The position numbers were made by a program, and so were the translations under genes. From Mucilaginibacter cryoferens (GTDB lineage Bacteria > Bacteroidota > Bacteroidia > Sphingobacteriales > Sphingobacteriaceae), in contig NZ_JACHCR010000004.1 of assembly GCF_014205845.1 (NCBI RefSeq), positions 248,001-312,000 of the forward strand: a DNA stretch of 64,000 nucleotides. Direction: 5' to 3'. Positions 18,078 through 26,734 of the stretch are shown piece after piece. The notes below the pieces were generated by a model. The model made no database searches. It was not told the DNA's origin and saw nothing but the letters and a program-made list of their open reading frames with translations. Position 1 is the first letter of the stretch. Every line of letters starts with the position of its first letter.

Positions 18078-19445
18078 TTATTTCGCCGGCGATAGTCTTA
18101 ATAGCGTTGCTCCGTGTAAATTGATGTTTTGCTGATAGCTGGTTTTAAACTGTCCAACATCCTGTTTTTTCCAGAGGTCGCGTACCTTTACTTTGCCTTT
18201 TAGGCCCAAGGCCTCGAAGCTTACGGCTACGTTCATGTTTACGTCGCCTATATTGAATAAACCAACGTAAATATCCTTAGTGCCGGGGATAGTAGAATAC
18301 CATACCATAGCGCCGTCTTTTTTATACAATTGCTTTGGGTTGGCTCCTTTTTGATTAGCGGCCAACACTTCATCATTTGTAAATAACTTCAACTCAAATT
18401 CGCGGTTTTCGGGCAGGTTACCACCCAGCATTAGGGGCGAGCGGAAAATGCTCCAGAAAGTCATATGGGTGATTTCCTCGTCGGGCGTAAGACGGCTAAA
18501 ACGTTCCTCGCCAACAGGGCCGCGCTTACTTAGCTTACCTATCTGGATCATATCACAATCTGGCCAATGACCGGGGCCGCTAACGCCTTCCCAGCTTTTG
18601 GCGTAGTCAAACATGTGCAGTACCTCTTTCCAGCTATCCCAAAAATCGTCGGCCATGCGCCACATGTTGGCGTATTTGACAGCATGTGCGGCCTCGGCAA
18701 CCGGGGTTTCGCCCGGCGAAAGGCTTAATACTATCTGTCGGCCGCAATTTTGAATTGCTTTTTGGTAGCCTTCCACCTCGGCATTACTATATGGGCGAGA
18801 TAGATCATCTACCTTAATAAAGTCTACACCCCATGAGGCATAAAGCTCCAGCAAAGAGTTTAAATATTGCTGAGCGCCGGGCTTTTTCATGTCAAGCCCG
18901 TACATATGGTTCATCCATGGGCATTTGCTATTGGTATCGGCCACCATATCGGCAGTAATTCCATCTGTGCCTTTTATTGGTGATTTAGCCCAATATGCCT
19001 GCCTTGGGATACCTCGCATAACGTGAATGCCAAATTTCAGTCCTTTGGCATGCACATAATCGCTCAGTGGCTTAAACCCATTACCGCCAAAGGCAGATGG
19101 AAACTTAGTAGGCTGAGGCATCAACCTGCCCCATTTATCCATGGTTAACCAGGGCACATATGAACCATCCTGTAACCGCAACTGAAACGGGTTACCAATG
19201 TTACTTCCCGGCGGGTTATCGTACGACCATAAAAAATCTACCACAATATATTCCCAGCCAAATTGCTTCAGATTTTGGGCCATATAATCTGTATTGGCCT
19301 TTACTTCATCTTCATGCACAGCCGAGCCATAACAGTTGTAACTGTTCCAACCCATAGGGGGGGTAGCAGCAACCGTTTGTGCCGACGATGCTTGTGCTCC
19401 CAGCAGGCCTGCTGCCAGGATAAGGATATAGCGTAATGATCTCAT
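18078..19445 (-). CDS. Glycoside hydrolase family 27 (alpha-galactosidase or beta-L-arabinopyranosidase)
   Basis: About 455 residues from the chosen ATG at 19445, which gives a clean signal peptide (MRSLRYILILAAGLLGAQASSAQ) one base after the araD stop. A longer in-frame start at 19487 would overlap araD. GH27 features are TPPMGWNSYNCYG at the N-terminus, the nucleophile in DFIKVDDLSRPYSN, an acid/base candidate in MADDFWDSW, and a C-terminal beta domain. Family members release alpha-galactose or, in some cases, beta-L-arabinopyranose from side chains. Position between araD and araA favours a role on arabinan or arabinogalactan. It should act in the periplasm, and its product feeds the cluster's symporter. 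Confidence 0.88.
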   Translation of the reverse strand: MRSLRYILILAAGLLGAQASSAQTVAATPPMGWNSYNCYGSAVHEDEVKANTDYMAQNLKQFGWEYIVVDFLWSYDNPPGSNIGNPFQLRLQDGSYVPWLTMDKWGRLMPQPTKFPSAFGGNGFKPLSDYVHAKGLKFGIHVMRGIPRQAYWAKSPIKGTDGITADMVADTNSKCPWMNHMYGLDMKKPGAQQYLNSLLELYASWGVDFIKVDDLSRPYSNAEVEGYQKAIQNCGRQIVLSLSPGETPVAEAAHAVKYANMWRMADDFWDSWKEVLHMFDYAKSWEGVSGPGHWPDCDMIQIGKLSKRGPVGEERFSRLTPDEEITHMTFWSIFRSPLMLGGNLPENREFELKLFTNDEVLAANQKGANPKQLYKKDGAMVWYSTIPGTKDIYVGLFNIGDVNMNVAVSFEALGLKGKVKVRDLWKKQDVGQFKTSYQQNINLHGATLLRLSPAK

Positions 19446-19446
19446 T

Positions 19447-20145
19447 TTATTGGCCGTAGTAAGAGTTTGGTCCGTGTTTGCGTTCAAAATGTTTTTTAAT
19501 GAGCGAATCTTTTAAGCGCGGGGCCTGGTTATTAATTTGCTCTGTTAAGTAGGCCATTTGAGCAACCGCTTCTAAAACAGCGCTGTTATAAACCGCCTTG
19601 TGCGCTGTTTTACCCCAGGTAAAGGGTGCGTGATTACCTACCAATACCATTTCAACCTCGTTATAATCCAATCCTTCGGCTGCAAAATGATCCATGATCT
19701 GGAAACCGGTTTGGTATTCATAATCACCCTCAATCATTTTATCGTCCATCGGAGGCGCGCAAGGAATATCAGTAGTCAGGTGATCGGCGTGCGTAGTGCC
19801 GAATATTGGGATACAACGTTGCGATTGTGCCCAGGCAGTGCCATAAGTGGAGTGCGTATGTACAATGCCACCAATATTTGGCCAGTGTTTATACAATACC
19901 GCATGGGTTTGCGTATCTGATGATGGACGCAGATCACCCTCTACTATAACTCCGTCAAAATTAACGATCACCATTTTTTCCGGTGATAGATCCTCGTAAG
20001 GCACACCGCTTGGTTTTATAGCGAAAACGCCCAAATCCCTATCGGCAGCACTTACATTACCAAAGGTAAAAAGCACTAGTCCTAATTTAGGAAGCTGCAT
20101 ATTAGCCTCGTAAGCAGCCTGTTTTATGTGTTGATACTTGCTCAT
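19447..20145 (-). CDS. araD: L-ribulose-5-phosphate 4-epimerase
   Basis: A 232-residue class II aldolase-fold enzyme that converts L-ribulose 5-phosphate to D-xylulose 5-phosphate. Metal-binding histidines are seen in GGIVHTHSTYGTAWAQ, with FGTTHADH following. The C-terminal LIKKHFERKHGPNSYYGQ is the characteristic AraD tail. Length matches the family (about 231). It overlaps araB by 4 bases (ATGA type), so translation is probably coupled. The GH27 start lies one base after its stop. Confidence 0.97.
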   Translation of the reverse strand: MSKYQHIKQAAYEANMQLPKLGLVLFTFGNVSAADRDLGVFAIKPSGVPYEDLSPEKMVIVNFDGVIVEGDLRPSSDTQTHAVLYKHWPNIGGIVHTHSTYGTAWAQSQRCIPIFGTTHADHLTTDIPCAPPMDDKMIEGDYEYQTGFQIMDHFAAEGLDYNEVEMVLVGNHAPFTWGKTAHKAVYNSAVLEAVAQMAYLTEQINNQAPRLKDSLIKKHFERKHGPNSYYGQ

Positions 20146-21860
20146 GCCAAAACAGAATTATCTTCGATACCCTTGGTTGATTTCGCCGCGATTTGCTGCG
20201 CGATAAAGCCTCCTAAGGTTTTATACTTATTATAACGGGCTAAATAAATGGCCTCTTTATCTTTATTAGGATAGTATTCTACGTCAAACCCGCGTCCCAT
20301 GGCTTGCATGGCATCTTCAACAGTTGGATAAATACCCGCCACAACGGCTGCAAACATGGCCGCGCCCAAAGCACAGGTATGTTTAAACTGGTGGATACGG
20401 ATAGGCATGCCCAATACATCGGCCATCATTTGCATTACAAAAGGCGATTTTTTTGCTACACCACCAATACCAATAATACCTTTAACGGGGATACCTTCGC
20501 TAATGAAACGCTCTACAATGCTTTTGGCACCAAAACAAGTTGCCTCGGCCAGTGAGCGAAACACGCGCGGAGCATCGCTGCCTAACCCTAAACCGCTAAT
20601 AGCACCTTTCAGCTCCTGGTTAGCATCTGGTGTGCGACGACCATTAAACCAGTCGATAGATAATTCGTTATCAAAATCTAAGGGCAAAAGGTCTGCCTGG
20701 CGACTTAGTTCTGGAATGATAAGCTCTGCCATCTCAGCTTTTAAGGCTTCTGCAGTTGCCGCGTCAATTACTGTTGATTGCGATAACAGGTTATTTAAAG
20801 GCCACAGCAATATGTTTTTAAACCATGCATACGTATCGCCAAAGGCTGATTGGCCGGCTTCTAACCCCGTCATGCCGGGTATAACCGAACCATTTACCTG
20901 GCCGCAAATACCGCGTACCAATTTGCCATCAATCTCGGCAGATGGAGCAACCAGTATATCGCAGGTAGATGTACCCATTACTTTGCTTAAGTGATAAGGC
21001 TCAATCTGCCCGCCAACGGCACCCATGTGCGCATCGAAAGCTCCGGTACCCACAATAACATCCGTAGATAAACCTAATCTTTCGGCCCATTCTGCACTTA
21101 AAGTACCCGCGGCTTCATCGGCAGTATAGGTATCTTTAAATAGTTTAGCTGTAATGCCTGTTAATAAAGGATCTAACGAAGAGAAAAACTCATCGGGTGG
21201 TAAGCCACCAAATTCTTCGGCCCATAAAGCTTTGTGACCGGCAGAACAACGCCCGCGTTTAATCGCTTTAACATCAGTGCCTCCGGTTAGTAAAAATGGC
21301 ACCCAATCGCAATGCTCCACCCAGGAGTGCAGGGCTTCATGTACTTGTTTATCAACCCTTACAATATGTAAAAGCTTGGCCCAAAACCACTCTGATGAAT
21401 AAATACCGCCTACATATTTCAAATAATTGGTATCAAATTTTGTAGCATGTTCATTGATCTGGGCGGCTTCTAATACCGAAGTATGATCTTTCCATAAAAT
21501 AAACATGGCATTGGGGTTTTGTTCAAAACCCGCTGTTAAAGCCAATGGGGTACCTGTTTTATCAACCGCTATAGGGGTCGATCCTGTGGTATCTATAGAT
21601 AGGCCTTTAACCACCCTGGCTGCCTCGGCACCGCCGGCTTTTGCAAGGCAATCTTTAATAGTAGTTTCTAAGCCTTCTATATAGTCAAGCGGGTGTTGCC
21701 TGAACTGGTTTTCGGCCGGTTTGCAAAATAAGCCTTGCTGCCAGCGTGGATAATTGAATACAGATGAGGCTATTTCTTCGCCGTTTTGCGCATTAATTAA
21801 CACGGAGCGAACAGAGTCGGACCCATAGTCCACTCCAATCACAAATTGGTCTTCTCTCAT
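20142..21860 (-). CDS. araB: Ribulokinase
   Basis: A 572-residue FGGY-type kinase that phosphorylates L-ribulose. The N-terminal GVDYGSDSVRSVLINAQNGEEI is the ATP-binding phosphate-1 region, and IGIGGVAKKSPFVMQMMADVLG near residue 460 is the adenosine motif typical of ribulokinases. Length fits AraB. It is the first metabolic gene of araB-araD-GH27-araA and overlaps araD by 4 bases. A GTGTT-N5-AACAC inverted repeat lies 18 bases before its start and is a candidate AraR operator. Confidence 0.96.
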   Translation of the reverse strand: MREDQFVIGVDYGSDSVRSVLINAQNGEEIASSVFNYPRWQQGLFCKPAENQFRQHPLDYIEGLETTIKDCLAKAGGAEAARVVKGLSIDTTGSTPIAVDKTGTPLALTAGFEQNPNAMFILWKDHTSVLEAAQINEHATKFDTNYLKYVGGIYSSEWFWAKLLHIVRVDKQVHEALHSWVEHCDWVPFLLTGGTDVKAIKRGRCSAGHKALWAEEFGGLPPDEFFSSLDPLLTGITAKLFKDTYTADEAAGTLSAEWAERLGLSTDVIVGTGAFDAHMGAVGGQIEPYHLSKVMGTSTCDILVAPSAEIDGKLVRGICGQVNGSVIPGMTGLEAGQSAFGDTYAWFKNILLWPLNNLLSQSTVIDAATAEALKAEMAELIIPELSRQADLLPLDFDNELSIDWFNGRRTPDANQELKGAISGLGLGSDAPRVFRSLAEATCFGAKSIVERFISEGIPVKGIIGIGGVAKKSPFVMQMMADVLGMPIRIHQFKHTCALGAAMFAAVVAGIYPTVEDAMQAMGRGFDVEYYPNKDKEAIYLARYNKYKTLGGFIAQQIAAKSTKGIEDNSVLA

Positions 21861-21877
21861 ATTGGTTAAAATAATTC

Positions 21878-21892
21878 GTGTTGAAGTAACAC
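21878..21892. promoter_or_regulatory. Candidate AraR operator upstream of araB
   Basis: GTGTT-GAAGT-AACAC is a perfect 5-5-5 inverted repeat in the 102-base gap between araR and araB. A similar half-site (GTGTA/TACAC) is found before galM/araR. Assignment to AraR is inferred from position only. Confidence 0.4.
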
Positions 21893-21962
21893 TTATTTTT
21901 TTACAATAAAAAATTTTTATTCAAAAACATTTAAATTGTTGCACAATCAATAACCCGGAAGA

Positions 21963-22670
21963 CTAATTCAATAGGGTGTCTGGATTGGGGATAAAGTTCA
22001 TAAATGACTGAAATTTAGCATAATAGTTTTGCATGTTAAGCTGATAGTAGTAGGCGCCACGTTTTGAGCCCGCTTTGTCTTTATCATTAAGTTTGATCAG
22101 TAAACCTGTGGCTAAAATCCGTTTGCTGAAATTTCTTTTATCAATTTGCGTGTTAAAAACGCTCTCGTAAAGTGCCTGTAATTGCGGAATTGTAAACTTG
22201 GTTGGCAAAAGTTCGAACAAAATGGGGTGCATAGCGGCCTTATACCTGATGCATTTTTTGGCTGTTTCTACCATTTCCTGCTGGTCGAAAATTAGCTTGG
22301 GTACACGTTTAAGAGGGAACCACCCGGCATCATAATCTTTACTTAATTGAATTTCGTACTTGTTAATATCTATTAACGCGAAGTAGGTAATTGATACAGT
22401 GCGCTCTATAGGGTCGCGTTTTGTGTTGCCAAATGCTTGTAATTGCTCTAAATAAACACCTTCCAGGTTGGTAAGCTGTTTTAGGATGCGGTTGGCGGCC
22501 TGGTCTAAACTCTCGTCAACCTGTACAAAACCACCCATTAAACTCCAGTTACCCTTCTCAGGCTGGAAGCCCCTTTTGATGAGCAAAATTTTTAGGGTAT
22601 CGCCGTCAAATCCAAAAATAATGCAGTCAACTGCCAGTAAAAGTCGTGTTTGTTTTGAGTATTTCTGCAT
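21963..22670 (-). CDS. araR: Nudix-type transcriptional regulator of arabinose utilisation (AraR)
   Basis: A 235-residue protein with an N-terminal Nudix-like domain (about 8-145: LLAVDCIIFGFDGDTLKILLIKRG, WSLMGGFVQVDESLDQAANRIL). A C-terminal winged-helix part (about 160-235) carries FTIPQLQALYESVFNTQIDKRNFSKRI and then KRGAYYYQL. The Nudix box lacks the full REXXEE catalytic set, as expected for a sensor, not a hydrolase. This architecture matches the AraR regulator described in Bacteroides, which responds to L-arabinose. It lies directly upstream of araB on the same strand and opposite to galM. Context makes arabinose control likely. Confidence 0.9.
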   Translation of the reverse strand: MQKYSKQTRLLLAVDCIIFGFDGDTLKILLIKRGFQPEKGNWSLMGGFVQVDESLDQAANRILKQLTNLEGVYLEQLQAFGNTKRDPIERTVSITYFALIDINKYEIQLSKDYDAGWFPLKRVPKLIFDQQEMVETAKKCIRYKAAMHPILFELLPTKFTIPQLQALYESVFNTQIDKRNFSKRILATGLLIKLNDKDKAGSKRGAYYYQLNMQNYYAKFQSFMNFIPNPDTLLN

Positions 22671-22780
22671 GTGATTGGTTTAAAAAGCGGCAAATGTATT
22701 TTTTTTAGATGCTGTAAATTTTAATTTAATGTTTGTTAAGTAGCTAAAACAGTTTTGAAATGCATTTAGCACGGTTTATT

Positions 22781-22797
22781 GGTGTAGTGTATACACC
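22781..22797. promoter_or_regulatory. Candidate AraR operator between araR and galM
   Basis: GGTGTA-GTGTA-TACACC is an inverted repeat in the divergent 309-base gap. An overlapping alternative, GTGTATACAC, is also perfectly symmetric. It resembles the site before araB. The rest of 22671-22979 is AT-rich and holds both divergent promoters, but I could not fix their exact positions. Confidence 0.4.
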
Positions 22798-22979
22798 GAT
22801 AAAACTAAAAATATTTTAATTGTTTTTTTTACAATTAAATAAATTTTATTCTACCTTAGATTTTAATTAGGGCGGTAGATACGCGCTGATCACAAACCAA
22901 GCACCAATTATAACCAATTAAACCGCCCGGAAAACTTTGAGAAAAAGTTGGAAAAAGCGGAGACAAACTTTCAGGAATT

Positions 22980-24155
22980 ATGAAAAAAGTATACAAAAAA
23001 CAGTACTTATTATACAGTTTAGCATTAACACTATTGGCAAGTTGCGGTGGCCCGGCCGAAAAGAAGACTGCGGCGGCTGATTCTACATCCACAGTAAATG
23101 CGACGGCACCTGATGCCAAAAATTTCGATGGTAATGTAAATGGCAAAGCCGTTAAACTATATACCTTAAAAAACAGCAAAGGCGCCAGTGTGGCCATTGC
23201 CAATTATGGTGGTCGTGTGGTAAGCCTGCTGGTGCCCGATAGCAAAGGAACTTTAACAGATGTTGTTTTAGGGTACGATAGTTTAAAAACTTACCAGAAA
23301 CCCAAGGAGCCCTTTTTCGGTGCTATTATAGGGCGCTACGGCAACCGTATTGCTAAAGGGAAATTTAGTTTGGATGGCAAAGCTTACCAGTTGGATATTA
23401 ACGATGGTGTAAACACCCTGCACGGCGGCTTTAAAGGTTTTTATGCCCAGGTGTTTGATGCAGTGCAGGCTAACGACAGCACCCTTAACCTTACCTATGT
23501 ATCTAAAGATGGTGAAGGCGGTTACCCGGGCACCTTAACCACCAAAGTAACTTATACTTTTGGCAGCGATAATTCATTAAAGATAGCTTATACCGCTACT
23601 ACCGATAAAACTACCGTTGTAAACCTTACCAACCACGCCTATTTTAACCTGAATGGCGCCGGCGATTCAACTATACTGGATAACGTGGTGAAAATTGATG
23701 CCGATAATATTACCCCCGTTGATACTACGCTTATCCCTACAGGTAAATTGCAGCCGGTAAAAGGTACTCCTTTTGATTTTACCACGGCAAAAGCTATTGG
23801 TACAAATATTAACGATAAGGACGAGCAGCTGAAAAATGGCAAAGGTTACGATCATAACTTTGCGCTTAATAAGCACGATATCAGCAAGTCTGTTGCAACG
23901 GTAAGCAGTCCCAAAACTGGTATAGTGATGGATATTTATACCGATGAGCCGGGATTACAGTTTTATAGCGGTAACTTTTTAACAGGTGCAACCCACGATG
24001 GTAAGGGCGGTAAAGCATACCCGCACCGTTCGGCATTTTGTGTAGAAACCCAGCATTTTCCGGATGCGCCAAATCAGCCGACATTTGCGTCAACCGTGCT
24101 AAAACCGGGGCAAACGTATCATACAACAACCATTTACAGGTTCGGTACTAAATAA
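22980..24155 (+). CDS. galM: Aldose 1-epimerase (mutarotase) lipoprotein
   Basis: A 391-residue protein with a lipoprotein signal (LLASC, Cys22) followed by a GalM domain. Family residues seen are GRYGNRIAKG, the catalytic-base His region NHAYFNL, and the catalytic Glu in FCVETQHFPDAPN. It interconverts alpha and beta anomers of sugars such as arabinose or galactose. The lipid anchor places it at a membrane surface facing the periplasm, where it may supply the anomer taken up by the symporter. It is divergent from araR, and the sigma factor gene starts 39 bases downstream. Confidence 0.93.
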   Translation: MKKVYKKQYLLYSLALTLLASCGGPAEKKTAAADSTSTVNATAPDAKNFDGNVNGKAVKLYTLKNSKGASVAIANYGGRVVSLLVPDSKGTLTDVVLGYDSLKTYQKPKEPFFGAIIGRYGNRIAKGKFSLDGKAYQLDINDGVNTLHGGFKGFYAQVFDAVQANDSTLNLTYVSKDGEGGYPGTLTTKVTYTFGSDNSLKIAYTATTDKTTVVNLTNHAYFNLNGAGDSTILDNVVKIDADNITPVDTTLIPTGKLQPVKGTPFDFTTAKAIGTNINDKDEQLKNGKGYDHNFALNKHDISKSVATVSSPKTGIVMDIYTDEPGLQFYSGNFLTGATHDGKGGKAYPHRSAFCVETQHFPDAPNQPTFASTVLKPGQTYHTTTIYRFGTK

Positions 24156-24194
24156 TCAGCGTAATCATTTGATGATCATCATCCCCCAATAAAG

Positions 24195-24788
24195 ATGACG
24201 GAAACCGAAATAAAATATCTGCTTAATGATATTGCTTTAAATAATAACAGGGCATCCTTTAAAAGGCTGTACCTGTTTTATTACAGCAAATTATTTTGGT
24301 TTGCCAAATCGTTTGTAAAAACCGATGAGGCGGCCGAAGAGATCATCGACGATGTGTTTTTAAACCTTTGGCTGCAACGCGCCAGGCTAACCGATATTAA
24401 CAATTTTAGTAATTATTGCTATATGTCTGTTAAAAACAAATCGCTCACACAGGTATCCAAAGCGAAGTTGAACCAGGTTAGCATTGATGATATGGAAGCG
24501 GAGGTAGCAGATTCATCTGCCACCGGCGAAGACAAGCTTATTTGTGGCGATACTGCTAAAATTATCAATAATTCGCTCAATAAAGTATCTGACCAATGCA
24601 AGCTGGTTTTTAAACTGGTAAAAGAAGATGGTTTAAAATATCGCGAAGTTGCCGAACTTTTAGATCTATCTGTTAAAACGGTAGAATACCATATGGGAAA
24701 CGCGCTCAAACAGATATCGTTAGGGATTTTAAGATCGCAAAAAGAACATTTAGCTATCGCCGCTGACGGTGTTATTATTCACAAGTAA
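24195..24788 (+). CDS. ECF-type RNA polymerase sigma factor (Bacteroidota SusC-associated family)
   Basis: A 197-residue protein with sigma region 2 at about 27-60 (FYYSKLFWFAKSFVKTDEAAEEIIDDVFLNLW) and region 4 at about 145-180 (KYREVAELLDLSVKTVEYHMGNALKQI, a helix-turn-helix). This is the type normally found just before a FecR anti-sigma gene and an STN-bearing SusC. Here FecR is 4.2 kb downstream at 29006, with unrelated genes and repeats between. It probably activates the arabinan SusCD genes, but the pairing is inferred from order, not adjacency. It may be co-transcribed with galM. Confidence 0.9.
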   Translation: MTETEIKYLLNDIALNNNRASFKRLYLFYYSKLFWFAKSFVKTDEAAEEIIDDVFLNLWLQRARLTDINNFSNYCYMSVKNKSLTQVSKAKLNQVSIDDMEAEVADSSATGEDKLICGDTAKIINNSLNKVSDQCKLVFKLVKEDGLKYREVAELLDLSVKTVEYHMGNALKQISLGILRSQKEHLAIAADGVIIHK

Positions 24789-24870
24789 AGTTGGAGTGGG
24801 CTTATTTTACGATTGTTTCCTTTATGAGGCTATTAAGCAGGGAGAAATGGTTGGGGCGTAACCCTAAATT

Positions 24871-24915
24871 CACGTTATTGATTGTATACGCATTGCGTAT
24901 ACAATCAATAACGTG
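24871..24915. repeat. Perfect 45-bp palindrome
   Basis: Two perfectly complementary 22-nt arms (starting CACGTTATTG, ending CAATAACGTG) surround a single central T. It lies 83 bases after the sigma factor stop. There is no U-tract, so a simple terminator role is uncertain. The arms are too perfect to be chance. Confidence 0.75.
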
Positions 24916-25141
24916 ACACAAATAAGAATAGTGATTTTCATTGATGGTTTATTAAAAAAGGATTTTCATATTGCCTTCACGCGAGGTTTGCAAGAAGTAA
25001 AATAGCCTAGATATCTGCTCTGTTTTGCAAGCCTAATGAACAGTTAGGCAATTTTTTCAGTAAAGTAGCAAAGCCACTGCAGTAGGTGATATAAATTAAA
25101 TCTATAACTTTTGCAAAGTTAATAGCTGCCACACCATGTAT

Positions 25142-25310
25142 TCCGGGTCTTAAAAAAATCATCGTAAGTTTTGAATAGTTCGGTCTGATCGTATTTTTTT
25201 ACCTGTATGCTACGCTCGCCAAACTCATAGGTCAGCTAATCGGGATAGGTGATCAATATTGGCGAATGTGTGGCGATCATAAATTGCGGTGGCTCTGCAA
25301 GCATCATAGA
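25142..25310 (-). pseudogene. Remnant of the C-terminus of an AAA/ABC-type ATPase
   Basis: Reading leftward, one frame gives PPQFMIATHSPILITYPD, a stop, then LTYEFGERSIQVKKYDQTEL and FKTYDDFF. The ATHSPIL segment with a following Tyr-Pro and an acidic Thr-Glu region is typical of the last part of RecF/SMC-like AAA ATPases. The TAG stop and lack of upstream ATPase motifs show a decayed fragment. It suggests that DNA here was once occupied by another gene, since lost. Confidence 0.55.
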
Positions 25311-25327
25311 TAGAATAACGTTTCTCA

Positions 25328-25372
25328 TTTAGTCGAAAGTGTTAGCATATAGAAAAAAGAAAAATTCGACTT
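25328..25372. repeat. Short repeat shared with 60911-60955
   Basis: TTAGTCGAAAGT, ATATAGAAAAAAGAAAAAT and CGACTTA blocks match, in order, those at 60911-60955 with few changes. Here the complementary right arm is shorter. The function is unknown. Confidence 0.5.
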
Positions 25373-25437
25373 AGTATTTCCATTTAAAATACTACTGATT
25401 TAACGCTAATAATCGTTTTGATTATCTTGCGGGCACT

Positions 25438-25746
25438 ATGCTCATCACTATCCCGCTTCTTGCCATTATAATCAGTTTGCTTTTGGCATGGTCATCTAAA
25501 AGCGCACGTATCTGGCGGTTTTGCTGGGTTAACGTGGTAGTTATGTCTGTTTATGATCTGATAGGCGGTTTTTATATTATTAGTTTTTTTGATGAGGACG
25601 GTTCTCGTTTTGGCCCGGTTTTAATACTTCTTTTTGGTACTCTTCTGCATATCGTATTATTGTTTATAGCGATAATAGTGATGACGATGTTTCGTGCGGT
25701 AAAAGATCAGGGAGATGATATAAAAGGAACAAAGATCAATGGATAA
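25438..25746 (+). CDS. Small hypothetical membrane protein (102 aa)
   Basis: An ATG-started frame with three hydrophobic segments (about 2-17, 25-48 and 58-88: LITIPLLAIIISLLLAW, FCWVNVVVMSVYDLIGGFYII, GPVLILLFGTLLHIVLLFIAIIVMTMF). It ends in a charged hydrophilic tail with no cleaved signal. I do not recognise the family. It stands alone between the ATPase remnant and the three-gene cassette, with an AT-rich stretch before the next gene. Confidence 0.6.
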   Translation: MLITIPLLAIIISLLLAWSSKSARIWRFCWVNVVVMSVYDLIGGFYIISFFDEDGSRFGPVLILLFGTLLHIVLLFIAIIVMTMFRAVKDQGDDIKGTKING

Positions 25747-25878
25747 AAGAGCGAGGATACTATGTCTCTGTCATAAATCGGTTACAATAATAATCACATT
25801 CAAATCCTTTTGATTATCAATTAATAATATCTAATTTAGTTCTGTTAATCAACAAGTTAAACCTAATTCTTCTCCTCC

Positions 25879-26733
25879 GTGAAAAATAAACCCGCTAACT
25901 TGCTTTTCCTGGTGGTTTTTCTGAGCTGCTGTGGTTTTGGCTGCATTAATTTAAAGCATGTAAACGATTTTGCAACCACTGCCCATAAAGGCTTTGAAGG
26001 TTTTGCAACTCTCCCTGTAAATTTCCAGCAGCTTTGTTTAGATAAATGTAAAGAGCTGGATATTAAAAATAATAAACTCAATTCGTCTGCATGTGATTGC
26101 GATGCGGCCCGGAAAGCTGATAGCGTAGACTACCTTTTTTACAAAACCGTAGATGCGTATTTGGATGGTTTAGATAAATTATCGGCCGATGAGTTAACGT
26201 CGTATAAGTTTGATGCACTCACTACCCAGCTAACCGGCGACGAAATGGGCGTTGCCAAAGTTTCGCCCGAACAGGCGGGCGCTTACGCTAAACTGGCGGG
26301 TATAATAACAAAGGCTGTTACCGATGGTTATCGGCGTAAAATGCTCAGGCAATATATAGGGGAGGCCAACGCACCCTTGAAAATAGTTTTGCACTACCTA
26401 CAACTCAACGTGGCAGGTAACCTTGCCATTGTATTAAATGCCAACAAAGGCAGGCTCGAAAGCGATTATTTTAGTTTAGTGAAAAACAGTAGCGATAATA
26501 CCTATCAGCAACGGCAAATTATAGAAACATTTTATAAGCTTAAAGCAACAATGGATAATGAAAGTGGCGAGCTAAAGGCGTATGGAAGGCTTTTACAGGT
26601 AATTGCCGATGGGCACCAGAAATTGCTGGATAATGCCGGTAAACTGGATAAAGCCGGGCTTATAGATTTGATTAGCCAATACACCAGTAATATCAAAGAC
26701 ATCTGCACTCAAATTCAAATATTAAAAAAATAG
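25879..26733 (+). CDS. Hypothetical lipoprotein, first gene of an unrecognised three-gene cassette
   Basis: A 284-residue protein starting at GTG with a lipoprotein signal (LLFLVVFLSCCGFGC; Cys22 is the likely anchor). The mature part is mostly helical, charged and poor in Gly and aromatic residues. Short stretches such as LCLDKCKELDIKNNKLNSSACDCDAARKAD contain four Cys residues that could form disulfides in the periplasm. No catalytic motif was seen. The next gene starts one base after its stop, so the two are surely co-transcribed. I do not recognise the family. Confidence 0.7.
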   Translation: MKNKPANLLFLVVFLSCCGFGCINLKHVNDFATTAHKGFEGFATLPVNFQQLCLDKCKELDIKNNKLNSSACDCDAARKADSVDYLFYKTVDAYLDGLDKLSADELTSYKFDALTTQLTGDEMGVAKVSPEQAGAYAKLAGIITKAVTDGYRRKMLRQYIGEANAPLKIVLHYLQLNVAGNLAIVLNANKGRLESDYFSLVKNSSDNTYQQRQIIETFYKLKATMDNESGELKAYGRLLQVIADGHQKLLDNAGKLDKAGLIDLISQYTSNIKDICTQIQILKK

Positions 26734-26734
26734 C

